From contig DATAYF010000486.1 of NCBI GenBank assembly GCA_036272735.1, positions 1-11,880 of the forward strand: DNA of 11,880 bases, read 5' to 3'. Under the pieces are notes generated by a model. The model had not been told where the DNA came from and did no database searches. It saw only the letters and a program-made list of their open reading frames with translations. The stretch's first letter is position 1, and each line of letters begins with the position of its first letter. Shown here piece by piece: positions 5,709 to 11,880 of this stretch. Source of the stretch: DATAYF01 sp036272735. GTDB lineage: Bacteria > Chloroflexota > Ktedonobacteria > Ktedonobacterales > Ktedonobacteraceae. The translations under genes and the position numbers were made by a program.

Positions 5709-7457
5709 TTATTGATACTGACTCACGTTCGCGCAGGGCGTGGCCGTGGTCTTGTAGATGCTACCCCAGTCATCAGGCGGGGTAAGATCCTGAGGATTGC
5801 TCTGCACGCCCACAACACAGCTCTTACGCAGGTCGGTAACTGTCTGCTGGTTGGTAGGCAACCAGGCAACGTCATTGACCAGTTGCTGCTCCGCTTGCTG
5901 GTACTGCGTGGTACGACTGCTGGCATTTGGATTGCCGTCAGCCTGCTCCAACGTTTTCTGTATTTGCTGCTGCATGGCTGCGTCAGAAGATTTATTCTGG
6001 CCGTAGTTCATGTTGTTCTGGGCAGAGCCATTATCGAACTGCAAAGTGGTCCAGTCCTGGGCATCGGGATAGTCGGCAATCCAGGCAATGCCCCACATCT
6101 GAATACCTTTGGCATTATTGGTAGCAGCGGTGGTATCACTCGTCAACTTGTTGAAGTCGATATCAGCGATTGTTACATTGACGCCCAGCGCTGATTTCCA
6201 CATTTGCTGTATCGCCGCTTCTGCCTGGCGAGTGGTAGCGTCACCACCGCTAGAAGTGGTGTAGGTAATCGGCGGCAGGCTGGTGATGCCTTCCTCTTTC
6301 ATACCTTGCTGGAGCAACTGCTTCGCCATCGTGGGATTACCAGCAGTGCTGGTGGTGCCATCTGGGCCTTTCAAGCCTGCATAGTAGCCTGGCATGCCCT
6401 GTGGCACGATATGGTTGGTAGGAAGTACCTCGCCTTTGTAAATGTTGCTCGCAATCTCATCCTTATTGATTGCCAGCGCGAAGGCCTGGCGGATCTTGAC
6501 GTTGTCAAATGGTTTCGTCAGATAGTTCATCGCGATGTACGATGTTGACAGTACTGGATACTGTACGAACTGACCGGTCATGCTTTTTGCCTGTGCCACG
6601 TGGGCTGCTGGCACTGGCGTTACATCAACCTGGTTAGCCTGATAAGCGTTGTAGGCGGTATCATTGGTAGAGTAGAAGGGGAAAATTACCTTCGACAACT
6701 TCGGTTTGGCACCCTCGTAATTAGGATTGGGTACGAACTCGATATCTTTGCCGCGCTGGTATTTCGAGACCTTCCAGGGACCATCGCCACCGTCCATTTG
6801 CGCGAGATGATCGGCAAAGTTGTTGCCGTACTTCTGGATCATGGCCTTGTCGATCACAAACGGGTTCGTCAAAGTCAAGGTGTCCAGGAAGTAGGCCGCT
6901 TTCTTGCTGATTTTAATGACCACGGTTTGTGGATCAGGAGCCAGCAGGCTATCGCCAATCAGGCTTTTGGTTTTACCCGAAAAGCGTGTGGCCGAGTCTT
7001 TGATCAGACCAAGATAATATAACGAGCTGGGCGAGTTGAGGTTCTTGTCCAGCGAACGGTCGATGCTGTAAACCACGTCGGTCGAGGTGATCGGGTTTCC
7101 ATCACCAAACTTCAAACCCGATTTGAGTTTGAACGTATAGGTCAGGCCATCAGCAGAGACACTGTGCGAGGCGGCCATCTGGTTGATGACCTGTCCCTTG
7201 TCGTCTAGCCCAACCAGGCCGGTGAAGACCATCTCGACGGCCTGCGATGAATAGAGATCGCTGGTCATCGCCGGATCAAACGTTTTGATGTCGGAGAGTC
7301 TGGTATATGGCTTGATATAAATCTGCTGGTTTGTGGGAGCCATACTGCCTGTGCCCGTCGTGCTGCCACCACTGCCGCCGCAGGCTGCCAGTAGCAGCGC
7401 CATCGCACTGAAGAGTACTGGAAATAATCCTTTAGCAAATTTCTTGCTAATTGACAT
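5709..7457 (-). CDS. Extracytoplasmic solute-binding lipoprotein, family 5 (OppA/DppA-like), paralogue 1
   Basis: A surface-anchored protein that binds peptides or a similar solute and hands them to OppB/OppC. Counting from an upstream ATG at 7463 the ORF is 584 residues. An AAGGAG Shine-Dalgarno lies only about 1 nt from that ATG but 7 nt from the next in-frame ATG at 7457, so I choose 7457 (582 residues). In 584-residue numbering, the signal peptide has KK at 7-8 and ends in lipobox LAAC with lipidated C28, followed by a GGSGGSTTG linker. The family 5 domain runs about 55-550, with TFDPA (61-65), KIRQAFALAINKDEI (323-337) and WIADYPDAQDW (461-471). C549 and C577, near the C-terminus, are conserved in all three paralogues and may form a disulfide. 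It is the most diverged of the three and the closest to the transporter operon. Repeat copy 3 lies in its leader. Confidence 0.9.
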   Translation of the reverse strand: MSISKKFAKGLFPVLFSAMALLLAACGGSGGSTTGTGSMAPTNQQIYIKPYTRLSDIKTFDPAMTSDLYSSQAVEMVFTGLVGLDDKGQVINQMAASHSVSADGLTYTFKLKSGLKFGDGNPITSTDVVYSIDRSLDKNLNSPSSLYYLGLIKDSATRFSGKTKSLIGDSLLAPDPQTVVIKISKKAAYFLDTLTLTNPFVIDKAMIQKYGNNFADHLAQMDGGDGPWKVSKYQRGKDIEFVPNPNYEGAKPKLSKVIFPFYSTNDTAYNAYQANQVDVTPVPAAHVAQAKSMTGQFVQYPVLSTSYIAMNYLTKPFDNVKIRQAFALAINKDEIASNIYKGEVLPTNHIVPQGMPGYYAGLKGPDGTTSTAGNPTMAKQLLQQGMKEEGITSLPPITYTTSSGGDATTRQAEAAIQQMWKSALGVNVTIADIDFNKLTSDTTAATNNAKGIQMWGIAWIADYPDAQDWTTLQFDNGSAQNNMNYGQNKSSDAAMQQQIQKTLEQADGNPNASSRTTQYQQAEQQLVNDVAWLPTNQQTVTDLRKSCVVGVQSNPQDLTPPDDWGSIYKTTATPCANVSQYQ

Positions 7458-7501
7458 GAACATACTCCTTATAAATGAACAAATGCTTCTCTAAGTGCTT
7501 C

Positions 7502-7556
7502 TTCCGCCAACCAACGCCACCAGGGTGACGCGCTCAGGTTTTCGGATACGCAGTAA
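7502..7556 (-). repeat. Palindromic repeat family, copy 3, in the leader of binding protein 1
   Basis: The shortest branched copy. CCGCCAACCAACGCCAC at the left and CAGGTTTTCGG at the right match the family, bounded by TTCCG (7502-7506) and AGTAA (7552-7556). The middle differs from the other copies but still pairs on the minus strand: CGTCACC with GGTGGCG, around a 2-nt loop, with one G-T pair. It ends 44 nt before the preferred start codon of binding protein 1, so it would sit in the 5' untranslated region if transcription starts to its right. Confidence 0.65.
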
Positions 7557-7596
7557 AGTAAGGTTTCTGTCTAAAAAACAACCATAAAAACACGCG

Positions 7597-7620
7597 CCAG
7601 GTCTCTATTTATGAGACTGG
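7597..7620. promoter_or_regulatory. Imperfect dyad upstream of binding protein 1 (possible operator or small hairpin)
   Basis: CCAG-G-TCTC and GAGA-CTGG are complementary apart from one bulged G, and they flank TATTTAT. The dyad sits about 140 bp upstream of the binding-protein 1 start. An AT-rich centre with GC-flanked arms resembles a regulator site. No -35/-10 pair could be placed beside it, so the role is a guess. Confidence 0.25.
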
Positions 7621-7686
7621 CCCCATCCTTGCCTGAGCGCTCACCTCCTTTTTCTGGCTCAAGAGTCGATTTCTCTGCTACTTATG

Positions 7687-7799
7687 TAGGGGCGCAGGGG
7701 ATGCCATCCCCTGACCGGGTCCCGGGGCACAGCCCTGGTCTCCCTCTCCTCCTCCGCCGGAGGCGGCAATCTATCAAACGAAGTTTGACAAACGAGTAG
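7687..7799. repeat. GC-rich cluster of four palindromes (probable dispersed repeat element)
   Basis: Four hairpins follow one another: AGGGGATG/CATCCCCT (7696-7712, 1-nt loop); GACCGGG/CCCTGGTC (7713-7740, about 7 bp with one wobble); CCTCC/GGAGG (7751-7763, with an alternative CCGCC/GGCGG register); and TCAAAC/GTTTGA (7774-7788). The stretch is much more GC-rich than the AT-rich DNA to its right, and the change near 7790-7800 is sharp. This composition break suggests an inserted repeat unit. No open reading frame worth calling is present. Confidence 0.5.
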
Positions 7800-8234
7800 G
7801 TACCATAAAATTTCGATTGCTATCGCACTTATGATATACACATCTACATATTCAGCATTTGATAATCAGTGGTATATCTTACATCGAGCCTATAAAATGC
7901 GTGTCGAGAAAAAACACTAACATATATACATACGCCATTGCTCAATAAAACCTCACAATACATTCTCAGATCATGAGAGCGTTTTATGCCTGGCTTTTTG
8001 AAACCTACCGACACGTGAAAAATTGGATAACTTATTATTCTCTATTTTCTCGACTTTGTCTATCTTTTCCTTGTTCGATTATACCTCTTTTCCTATGCCT
8101 TTTGGGTAATCGTTAGCCAGTTAATGACAATTATTAATGAAAATAGCATCGATGAGTGTTGTATTGCAGCAATTTTGCAATACTAATGTAACTATCTGTA
8201 GGCCCGCTGGAAATATGGAATGGAGCGATGAGCA
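7800..8234. other. AT-rich noncoding region between binding proteins 2 and 1
   Basis: About 435 bp without a supportable gene on either strand. It has an 8-bp dyad, GTATTGCA/TGCAATAC (8161-8183, 7-nt spacer), that looks operator-like. A minus-strand TATAAT lies at 8078-8083, but no acceptable -35 is found 16-18 bp upstream of it. The region is the likely source of long-range control for binding protein 1. I see no tRNA, CRISPR or riboswitch-like architecture. Confidence 0.4.
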
Positions 8235-8283
8235 ACATCGACGTTTTGACATGTGTCGCCGACCCATGTCAAAACGTCGATGT
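8235..8283 (-). terminator. 19-bp hairpin after binding protein 2
   Basis: Bases 8235-8253 and 8265-8283 are perfect reverse complements. The 11-nt loop can itself form a 3-bp GTC/GAC extension. On the minus strand the hairpin begins about 35 nt after the binding-protein 2 stop. There is no strong T-run after the stem, so it may act as a 3'-end stabiliser as well as a terminator. It supports binding proteins 1 and 2 being separate transcripts. Confidence 0.55.
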
Positions 8284-8292
8284 AATTACATA

Positions 8293-8307
8293 GATTGCCC
8301 TGCAATC
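8293..8307 (-). other. Small palindrome after binding protein 2, matching one after binding protein 3
   Basis: GATTGC and GCAATC flank CCT, starting 11 nt after the stop codon on the minus strand. The surrounding 20 bases match the equivalent site after binding protein 3 at 19 positions, so the duplication that made the two genes included this 3' flank. Confidence 0.4.
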
Positions 8308-8318
8308 ACATGCACCGG

Positions 8319-10058
8319 CTATTGATACTGGCTGGTGTTTGCGCAGGGAGTTGCGTTGGTGATGTAAACGTTGCCCCAGTTATTAGACTGGTCGTTCTCA
8401 ACAAAGCCCACGACACAGGGCTTGACCACCTGCGTGTATATGCGCTGGTCAATCGGCAGCCAGGCCACGTCATTGACGAGCTGCTGCTCCGCTTGATTGT
8501 ACTGCTGGATGCGGCTGGTAGGATTCAAGTTACCATCGGCCTGTTCCAGCAGCTTCTGTGTTTGCTGCTGCGTAGCGGCATTGCTGGACTTGTTCTGACC
8601 ATAGTTCATGTTATTGCTCGATACGCCGTTGTCGAACTGCAAGGTGGTCCAGTCCTGAGCATCGGGATAGTCGGCGGCCCAGGCAATTGACCACATTTGT
8701 AAGCCCTTGGGATTGTTGTTGGCCGCCGAAATCACGTCGAGTGCCTTGTTGAAATCGATGTCATCGATTTTGACGGTGATGCCGAGCGCGGTCTTCCACA
8801 TCTGCTGTGCCGCGGCGTACACGTTGCGACTTTCAACGTTGCCCTGGCTTGCGACAGTAAAGGTAATGGCTGGGAAAGTTGCCTGGGTATATCCCTCTTC
8901 CTTCATACCCTGCTGGAAGAGCTGCTTCGCCATTGTGGGATTGCCAGCAGTGCTTGTTGTGCCGTCGGGTCCTTTTAGATTAGGATTATAGCCGGGCATA
9001 CCCTGTGGCACGATATGATTGCTGGCGACAGCGTCGTCGTTGTGTACGTTGTGGGCAATCTCATCTTTGTTGATCGCGAGGTCGAACGCCTGGCGAATCT
9101 TGATATTATCAAACGGTTTGGTCAGGTAATTCATGGCAAAGTAATCAATCGTCAATACTGGAATCGTCTGATACTGTCCACTCGGCAGTGTCTTGGCCTG
9201 GCTGATCTGAGCAGCCGGGACCTGCGTCTGGTCGATCTGGTTAGCCTGGTAGGCGTTGTAGGCCGTACTCAAGTCTGTATAGAAAGGCAAGATCACCTTC
9301 TTGAGTTGCGGTTTCGCCCCATAGTAGTACGGATTGGGCACGAACTCGATGTCTTTACCGTGCTGGTATTTCGAGACCTTCCAGGGACCATCGCCGCCGA
9401 TACCTTGCGCGAGATGGTCGGCAAAGTTGTTGCCGTACTTCTGGATCATGCTCTTCTCGACCACGTACGAAGTGGGATAGGAGAGGGCATCGAGGAAATA
9501 GGCGGCTTTTTTGTTGGTTTTGATGATCACGGTCTGAGGATCAGGAGCCAGCAGGCTATCACCGATCAGCGTTTTGATTTTGCCAGCCAGCCGTTTGTCG
9601 GAGTCGAGTACCAGGTTGAGGTACGCTGGCGAAGCTCCCGACTTCAAGGCTGGATCAAGGGCGCGGTCGATGCTATACACCACATCGGCTGAAGTCAACG
9701 AAGTACCATCGCTGAATTTTAAATTGGGCCTGAGCTTGAAGGTCCAGGTAGTACCATCAGCGCCGGTACTATAGGATTGAGCCATCTCCTTAACGATTTG
9801 CCCCTTTGCGTTGACATTCACTAATCCGGTGAAGACCATACCAATGGCCTGACCCGAAGGTGCATCTCCAACGAGACCAGGATCAAAGGTTTTGATATCG
9901 GAGACTTTAAGGTCCGGCAAAACAAAAATTTGTTTGCTGGCATCGGCTTTATTGCCGGTTGTGCTGCCACCACTGCCACCGCAAGCGACGAGCAGCAATG
10001 AGAGCAGGCAAAGTAACGTCGGGAGCATGCTCTTTGTCAGTTTTTTCCCAGGTTGCAT
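8319..10058 (-). CDS. Extracytoplasmic solute-binding lipoprotein, family 5 (OppA/DppA-like), paralogue 2
   Basis: A peptide- or solute-binding lipoprotein related to its two neighbours, closest to paralogue 3. The open frame reaches a TTG at 10064 (581 residues). The AAGGAG Shine-Dalgarno is only about 4 nt from that TTG and 10 nt from the ATG at 10058, so I prefer 10058 (579 residues). In 581-residue numbering, the signal peptide ends in lipobox LVAC with C28, followed by the same GGSGGSTTG linker as paralogue 1. TFDPG (59-63) and the motifs KIRQAFDLAINKDEI and AADYPDAQDW mark the family 5 domain. C550 and C574 form the conserved C-terminal cysteine pair; the spacing is four residues shorter than in paralogue 1, a small deletion. 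Its own hairpins at both ends suggest a monocistronic transcript. Repeat copy 4 lies in the leader. Confidence 0.9.
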   Translation of the reverse strand: MQPGKKLTKSMLPTLLCLLSLLLVACGGSGGSTTGNKADASKQIFVLPDLKVSDIKTFDPGLVGDAPSGQAIGMVFTGLVNVNAKGQIVKEMAQSYSTGADGTTWTFKLRPNLKFSDGTSLTSADVVYSIDRALDPALKSGASPAYLNLVLDSDKRLAGKIKTLIGDSLLAPDPQTVIIKTNKKAAYFLDALSYPTSYVVEKSMIQKYGNNFADHLAQGIGGDGPWKVSKYQHGKDIEFVPNPYYYGAKPQLKKVILPFYTDLSTAYNAYQANQIDQTQVPAAQISQAKTLPSGQYQTIPVLTIDYFAMNYLTKPFDNIKIRQAFDLAINKDEIAHNVHNDDAVASNHIVPQGMPGYNPNLKGPDGTTSTAGNPTMAKQLFQQGMKEEGYTQATFPAITFTVASQGNVESRNVYAAAQQMWKTALGITVKIDDIDFNKALDVISAANNNPKGLQMWSIAWAADYPDAQDWTTLQFDNGVSSNNMNYGQNKSSNAATQQQTQKLLEQADGNLNPTSRIQQYNQAEQQLVNDVAWLPIDQRIYTQVVKPCVVGFVENDQSNNWGNVYITNATPCANTSQYQ

Positions 10059-10091
10059 GGACAATTTTCTCCTTTATATACCAGGTTCTTA

Positions 10092-10155
10092 TTCCGAAAA
10101 CCAACGCCACTGGCGTGGCTAGCGCTGCGCGCTCAGGCTTTCGGAGAAGTAGTAA
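10092..10155 (-). repeat. Palindromic repeat family, copy 4, in the leader of binding protein 2
   Basis: The best-formed branched copy. On the minus strand the outer stem CCGAAAGCC/GGTTTTCGG has 9 bp with one G-T pair. Inside it are AGCGC/GCGCT with a 3-nt loop and GCCAC/GTGGC with a GCCA loop, giving a compact three-way junction. The ends are TTCCG (10092-10096) and AGTAA (10151-10155). It lies 33 nt before the preferred start codon of binding protein 2, just upstream of its Shine-Dalgarno. Confidence 0.7.
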
Positions 10156-10175
10156 CCACATCCATATCGCTAATA

Positions 10176-10223
10176 TATAAAGGAAGATTGATGGTTTGCG
10201 TAAACCATTAACCTTCCTTTATA
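10176..10223 (-). terminator. 22-bp imperfect hairpin downstream of binding protein 3
   Basis: Bases 10176-10197 and 10202-10223 are complementary at 20 of 22 positions around a 4-nt GCGT loop. On the minus strand one of the two differences becomes a G-T pair. It starts about 34 nt after the binding-protein 3 stop and is followed on that strand by an AT-rich tract, so termination before binding protein 2 is plausible. Confidence 0.5.
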
Positions 10224-10227
10224 CGTT

Positions 10228-10250
10228 ATGTGATTGCCCGGCAATCACAT
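10228..10250 (-). other. 10-bp palindrome immediately after binding protein 3
   Basis: ATGTGATTGC (10228-10237) and GCAATCACAT (10241-10250) are exact reverse complements around CCG. It begins 7 nt after the binding-protein 3 stop codon and forms a double structure with the hairpin at 10176-10223. It could be a short terminator stem or a site for a regulator. A shorter, related copy lies after binding protein 2. Confidence 0.45.
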
Positions 10251-10257
10251 GCGTCAG

Positions 10258-11880
10258 CTATTGATACTGGCTGGTGTTCGCGCAGGGAGTTGCGTTGGTG
10301 ATATAAACGCTGGCCCAGCTATCGGGCGGATAGAGACCCTGGTTGTTATACTGGTAGCCCACAACGCAGGGTTTGACGACGTGGGTGTATGTACGCTGAT
10401 CAACTGGCAGCCAGGCCACGTCATTGACGAGCTGTTGCTCCGCTTGATTGTACTGCTGGAGACGGGTGGCAGGATTCAAGTTGCTGTCGGCCTGCTCCAT
10501 CAGCGTCTGCATCTTCTGTTGCGTGGCGGCATTGCTGGACGCGTTCTGACCGTAATTGTCGTTGTTGTTCGGCACACCTTTATCGAACTGCAACGTCAGC
10601 CAGTCCTGGGCATCGGGATAGTCGGCGATCCAGGCAATCGACCACATCTGCAAGCCCTTGGCGTTGTTGGTGGATGCTGGAATCGCGTCGAGTTCTTTGT
10701 TAAAATCGATATCATTGATTTTGACGGTGACGCCCAGTGCCGTTTTCCACATCTGTTGTGCCGCGGCGAATTCGTTGCGCTCTTCAGCATTGCCCTGTGT
10801 TGCGACGGTGAAAGTGATGGATGGGAAGGTTGCCTGGGTATATCCTTCTTCTTTCATGCCTTGTTGGAAGAGCTGCTTCGCCAGTGTGACGTTGCCGCTC
10901 GTGTTGGTGGTGCCATCGGGACCCTTCAGATTGGCATCGTAGCCGGGCATGCCCTGTGGCACGATGTGATTGGTGGGAACACGGGCGCCGCTGTGCACGT
11001 TTTGCGCAATCTCATCTTTATTGAGCGCGAGTGCAAATGCCTGGCGGATCTTGATATTGTTGAATGGTTTTACCAGGTAGTTCATGGAGTAATAGTCGAT
11101 CCACAATTGTGGAACTGGCTGGTACTGATTGTTGGGCAGTGCCTTGGCCTGATTGAGCTGCGCTGCTGGAACACGCGATTCATCGACCTGGTTGGCCAGG
11201 TAGGCGTTGAAGGACGTAGGAATTTCCTGATAGAAAGGCATGATCAGCTTCTTGAGTTGCGGCTTCTGCCCATAGTAATAGGGATTGGGCACGAACTCGA
11301 TGTCTTTGCCGTGCTGGTATTTCGAGACCTTCCAGGGACCATCGCCGCCAATACCTTCGGCGAGGTGATCGGCAAAGTTGTTGCCGTACTTCCGGATCAT
11401 GCTCTTCTCGACGACATAGGAGCAGGAGTAGGTGAGCGCATCGAGGAAGTAGGCGGCTTTTTTGTTGGTTTTGATGATCACGGTCTGGGGATCAGGAGCC
11501 AGCAAACTATCGCCAATCAGCGATTTGGTCTTGCCTGCCAGCCGCTTGTCGGAGTCGAGCACCAGGTTGAGATACGCTGGAGAGACAAGTGACTTCAAGG
11601 CAGGGTCAAGCGCGCGGTCGATGCTATACACCACATCGGCCGAGGTCAATGCGGTGCCATCGCTGAATTTCAAACCTGATCTGAGTTTGAAGGTCCAGGT
11701 GGTGCCATCAGCAGCGACGCTATGGGAAGCGGCGAGCTGGTTGACAACATCCCCCTTCTCGTTGAGCTGTACCAGGCCGGTAAAGACCATATTAATAGCA
11801 TAAATTGAAGGTTGATCCGTAGAGAGACCAGGATCAAAGGTTTTGATGTCGGAGACAGCAGGGTCTGGAAGTACGAAAAT
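10258..11880 (-). CDS. Extracytoplasmic solute-binding lipoprotein, family 5 (OppA/DppA-like), paralogue 3 (partial: N-terminus outside the window)
   Basis: The frame stays open to the right edge of the window, giving about 540 visible residues. The ATG at 11790 is internal: codons before it encode FVLPDPAVSDIKTFDPG, which aligns with residues 47-63 of paralogue 2. About 45 N-terminal residues, including the expected signal peptide and lipobox, are therefore missing from view. The visible part has the family 5 motifs KIRQAFALALNKDEI and WIADYPDAQDW, and the C-terminal pair in KPCVVG and TPCANTSQYQ. It most resembles paralogue 2 along its whole length, including the 3' flank. Its role is presumably to bind a peptide or related ligand for the shared OppBCDF channel, with specificity that may differ from its neighbours. 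No disruption is seen in the visible part. Confidence 0.88.
   Translation of the reverse strand: MFVLPDPAVSDIKTFDPGLSTDQPSIYAINMVFTGLVQLNEKGDVVNQLAASHSVAADGTTWTFKLRSGLKFSDGTALTSADVVYSIDRALDPALKSLVSPAYLNLVLDSDKRLAGKTKSLIGDSLLAPDPQTVIIKTNKKAAYFLDALTYSCSYVVEKSMIRKYGNNFADHLAEGIGGDGPWKVSKYQHGKDIEFVPNPYYYGQKPQLKKLIMPFYQEIPTSFNAYLANQVDESRVPAAQLNQAKALPNNQYQPVPQLWIDYYSMNYLVKPFNNIKIRQAFALALNKDEIAQNVHSGARVPTNHIVPQGMPGYDANLKGPDGTTNTSGNVTLAKQLFQQGMKEEGYTQATFPSITFTVATQGNAEERNEFAAAQQMWKTALGVTVKINDIDFNKELDAIPASTNNAKGLQMWSIAWIADYPDAQDWLTLQFDKGVPNNNDNYGQNASSNAATQQKMQTLMEQADSNLNPATRLQQYNQAEQQLVNDVAWLPVDQRTYTHVVKPCVVGYQYNNQGLYPPDSWASVYITNATPCANTSQYQ

Noticed and set aside
7611..7841. Short open frames of about 60 codons on both strands
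   Set aside because: They run through the palindrome cluster, have low-complexity Pro/Arg-rich translations and lack ribosome sites.
8078..8083. Minus-strand TATAAT as a promoter for binding protein 1
   Set aside because: No acceptable -35 at 16-18 bp and no extended -10; a lone hexamer is expected by chance in AT-rich DNA.
9015..9692. Plus-strand open frame of 225 codons antisense to binding protein 2
   Set aside because: Shadow of the real gene, and parallel in sequence to the antisense frame over paralogue 3 because the sense genes are duplicated.
571..10155. CRISPR array
   Set aside because: The repeats are palindromic, differ in length, and are kilobases apart with genes between them. 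There are no regular spacers and no cas genes.
10234..11592. Plus-strand open frame of 452 codons antisense to binding protein 3
   Set aside because: It is the mirror of a clear family 5 binding-protein gene; similar antisense frames occur over paralogues 2 and 1. It has no recognisable domain or good ribosome site. The openness follows from the codon composition of the real genes.

Overview
The window holds a peptide-transport locus on the minus strand facing two small response-regulator genes on the plus strand. Base composition is close to balanced. There are lipoprotein-type binding proteins, a complete OppBCDF-type ABC transporter, stand-alone receiver proteins and abundant short palindromic repeats. 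Together these suggest a large, repeat-rich Gram-positive-like bacterium. My best guess is a Ktedonobacteria-type member of the Chloroflexota, but no marker gene is present, so this assignment is inference only.

Layout, left to right. 1-122: upstream region with a good sigma-70-type promoter. 123-563 (+): single-domain response regulator with an intact phosphorylation site. 571-621: palindromic repeat, copy 1. 666-1070 (+): second receiver-only protein in which the phospho-acceptor Asp is replaced by Glu. 1076-5218 (-): a four-gene operon read from right to left, with permeases OppB and OppC followed by ATPases OppD and OppF. Repeat copy 2 nearly fills the OppC-OppD gap. 5219-5708: noncoding, with a 168-bp nested inverted repeat and a perfect 25-bp hairpin. 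5709-7457 (-): family 5 substrate-binding lipoprotein 1. 7458-8318: noncoding, with repeat copy 3, a GC-rich palindrome cluster, an AT-rich stretch and a terminator-like hairpin. 8319-10058 (-): binding protein 2, with repeat copy 4 in its leader. 10258-11880 (-): binding protein 3, whose N-terminus lies beyond the right edge.

How it works together. The three paralogous lipoproteins would capture oligopeptides or similar solutes at the cell surface and deliver them to a shared OppB/OppC channel driven by OppD/OppF. Each binding protein is followed by its own hairpin, so they probably form separate transcripts that can vary in dose independently of the transporter. Proteins 2 and 3 are the closer pair and share even their 3' flank, which indicates tandem duplication. 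No histidine kinase or DNA-binding output domain lies next to the receivers, so any link between signalling and transport rests on proximity alone.

The most unusual feature is a family of four related palindromic repeats. Each lies just upstream of a gene start and three can fold into branched structures. No clearly new multi-gene system is visible.
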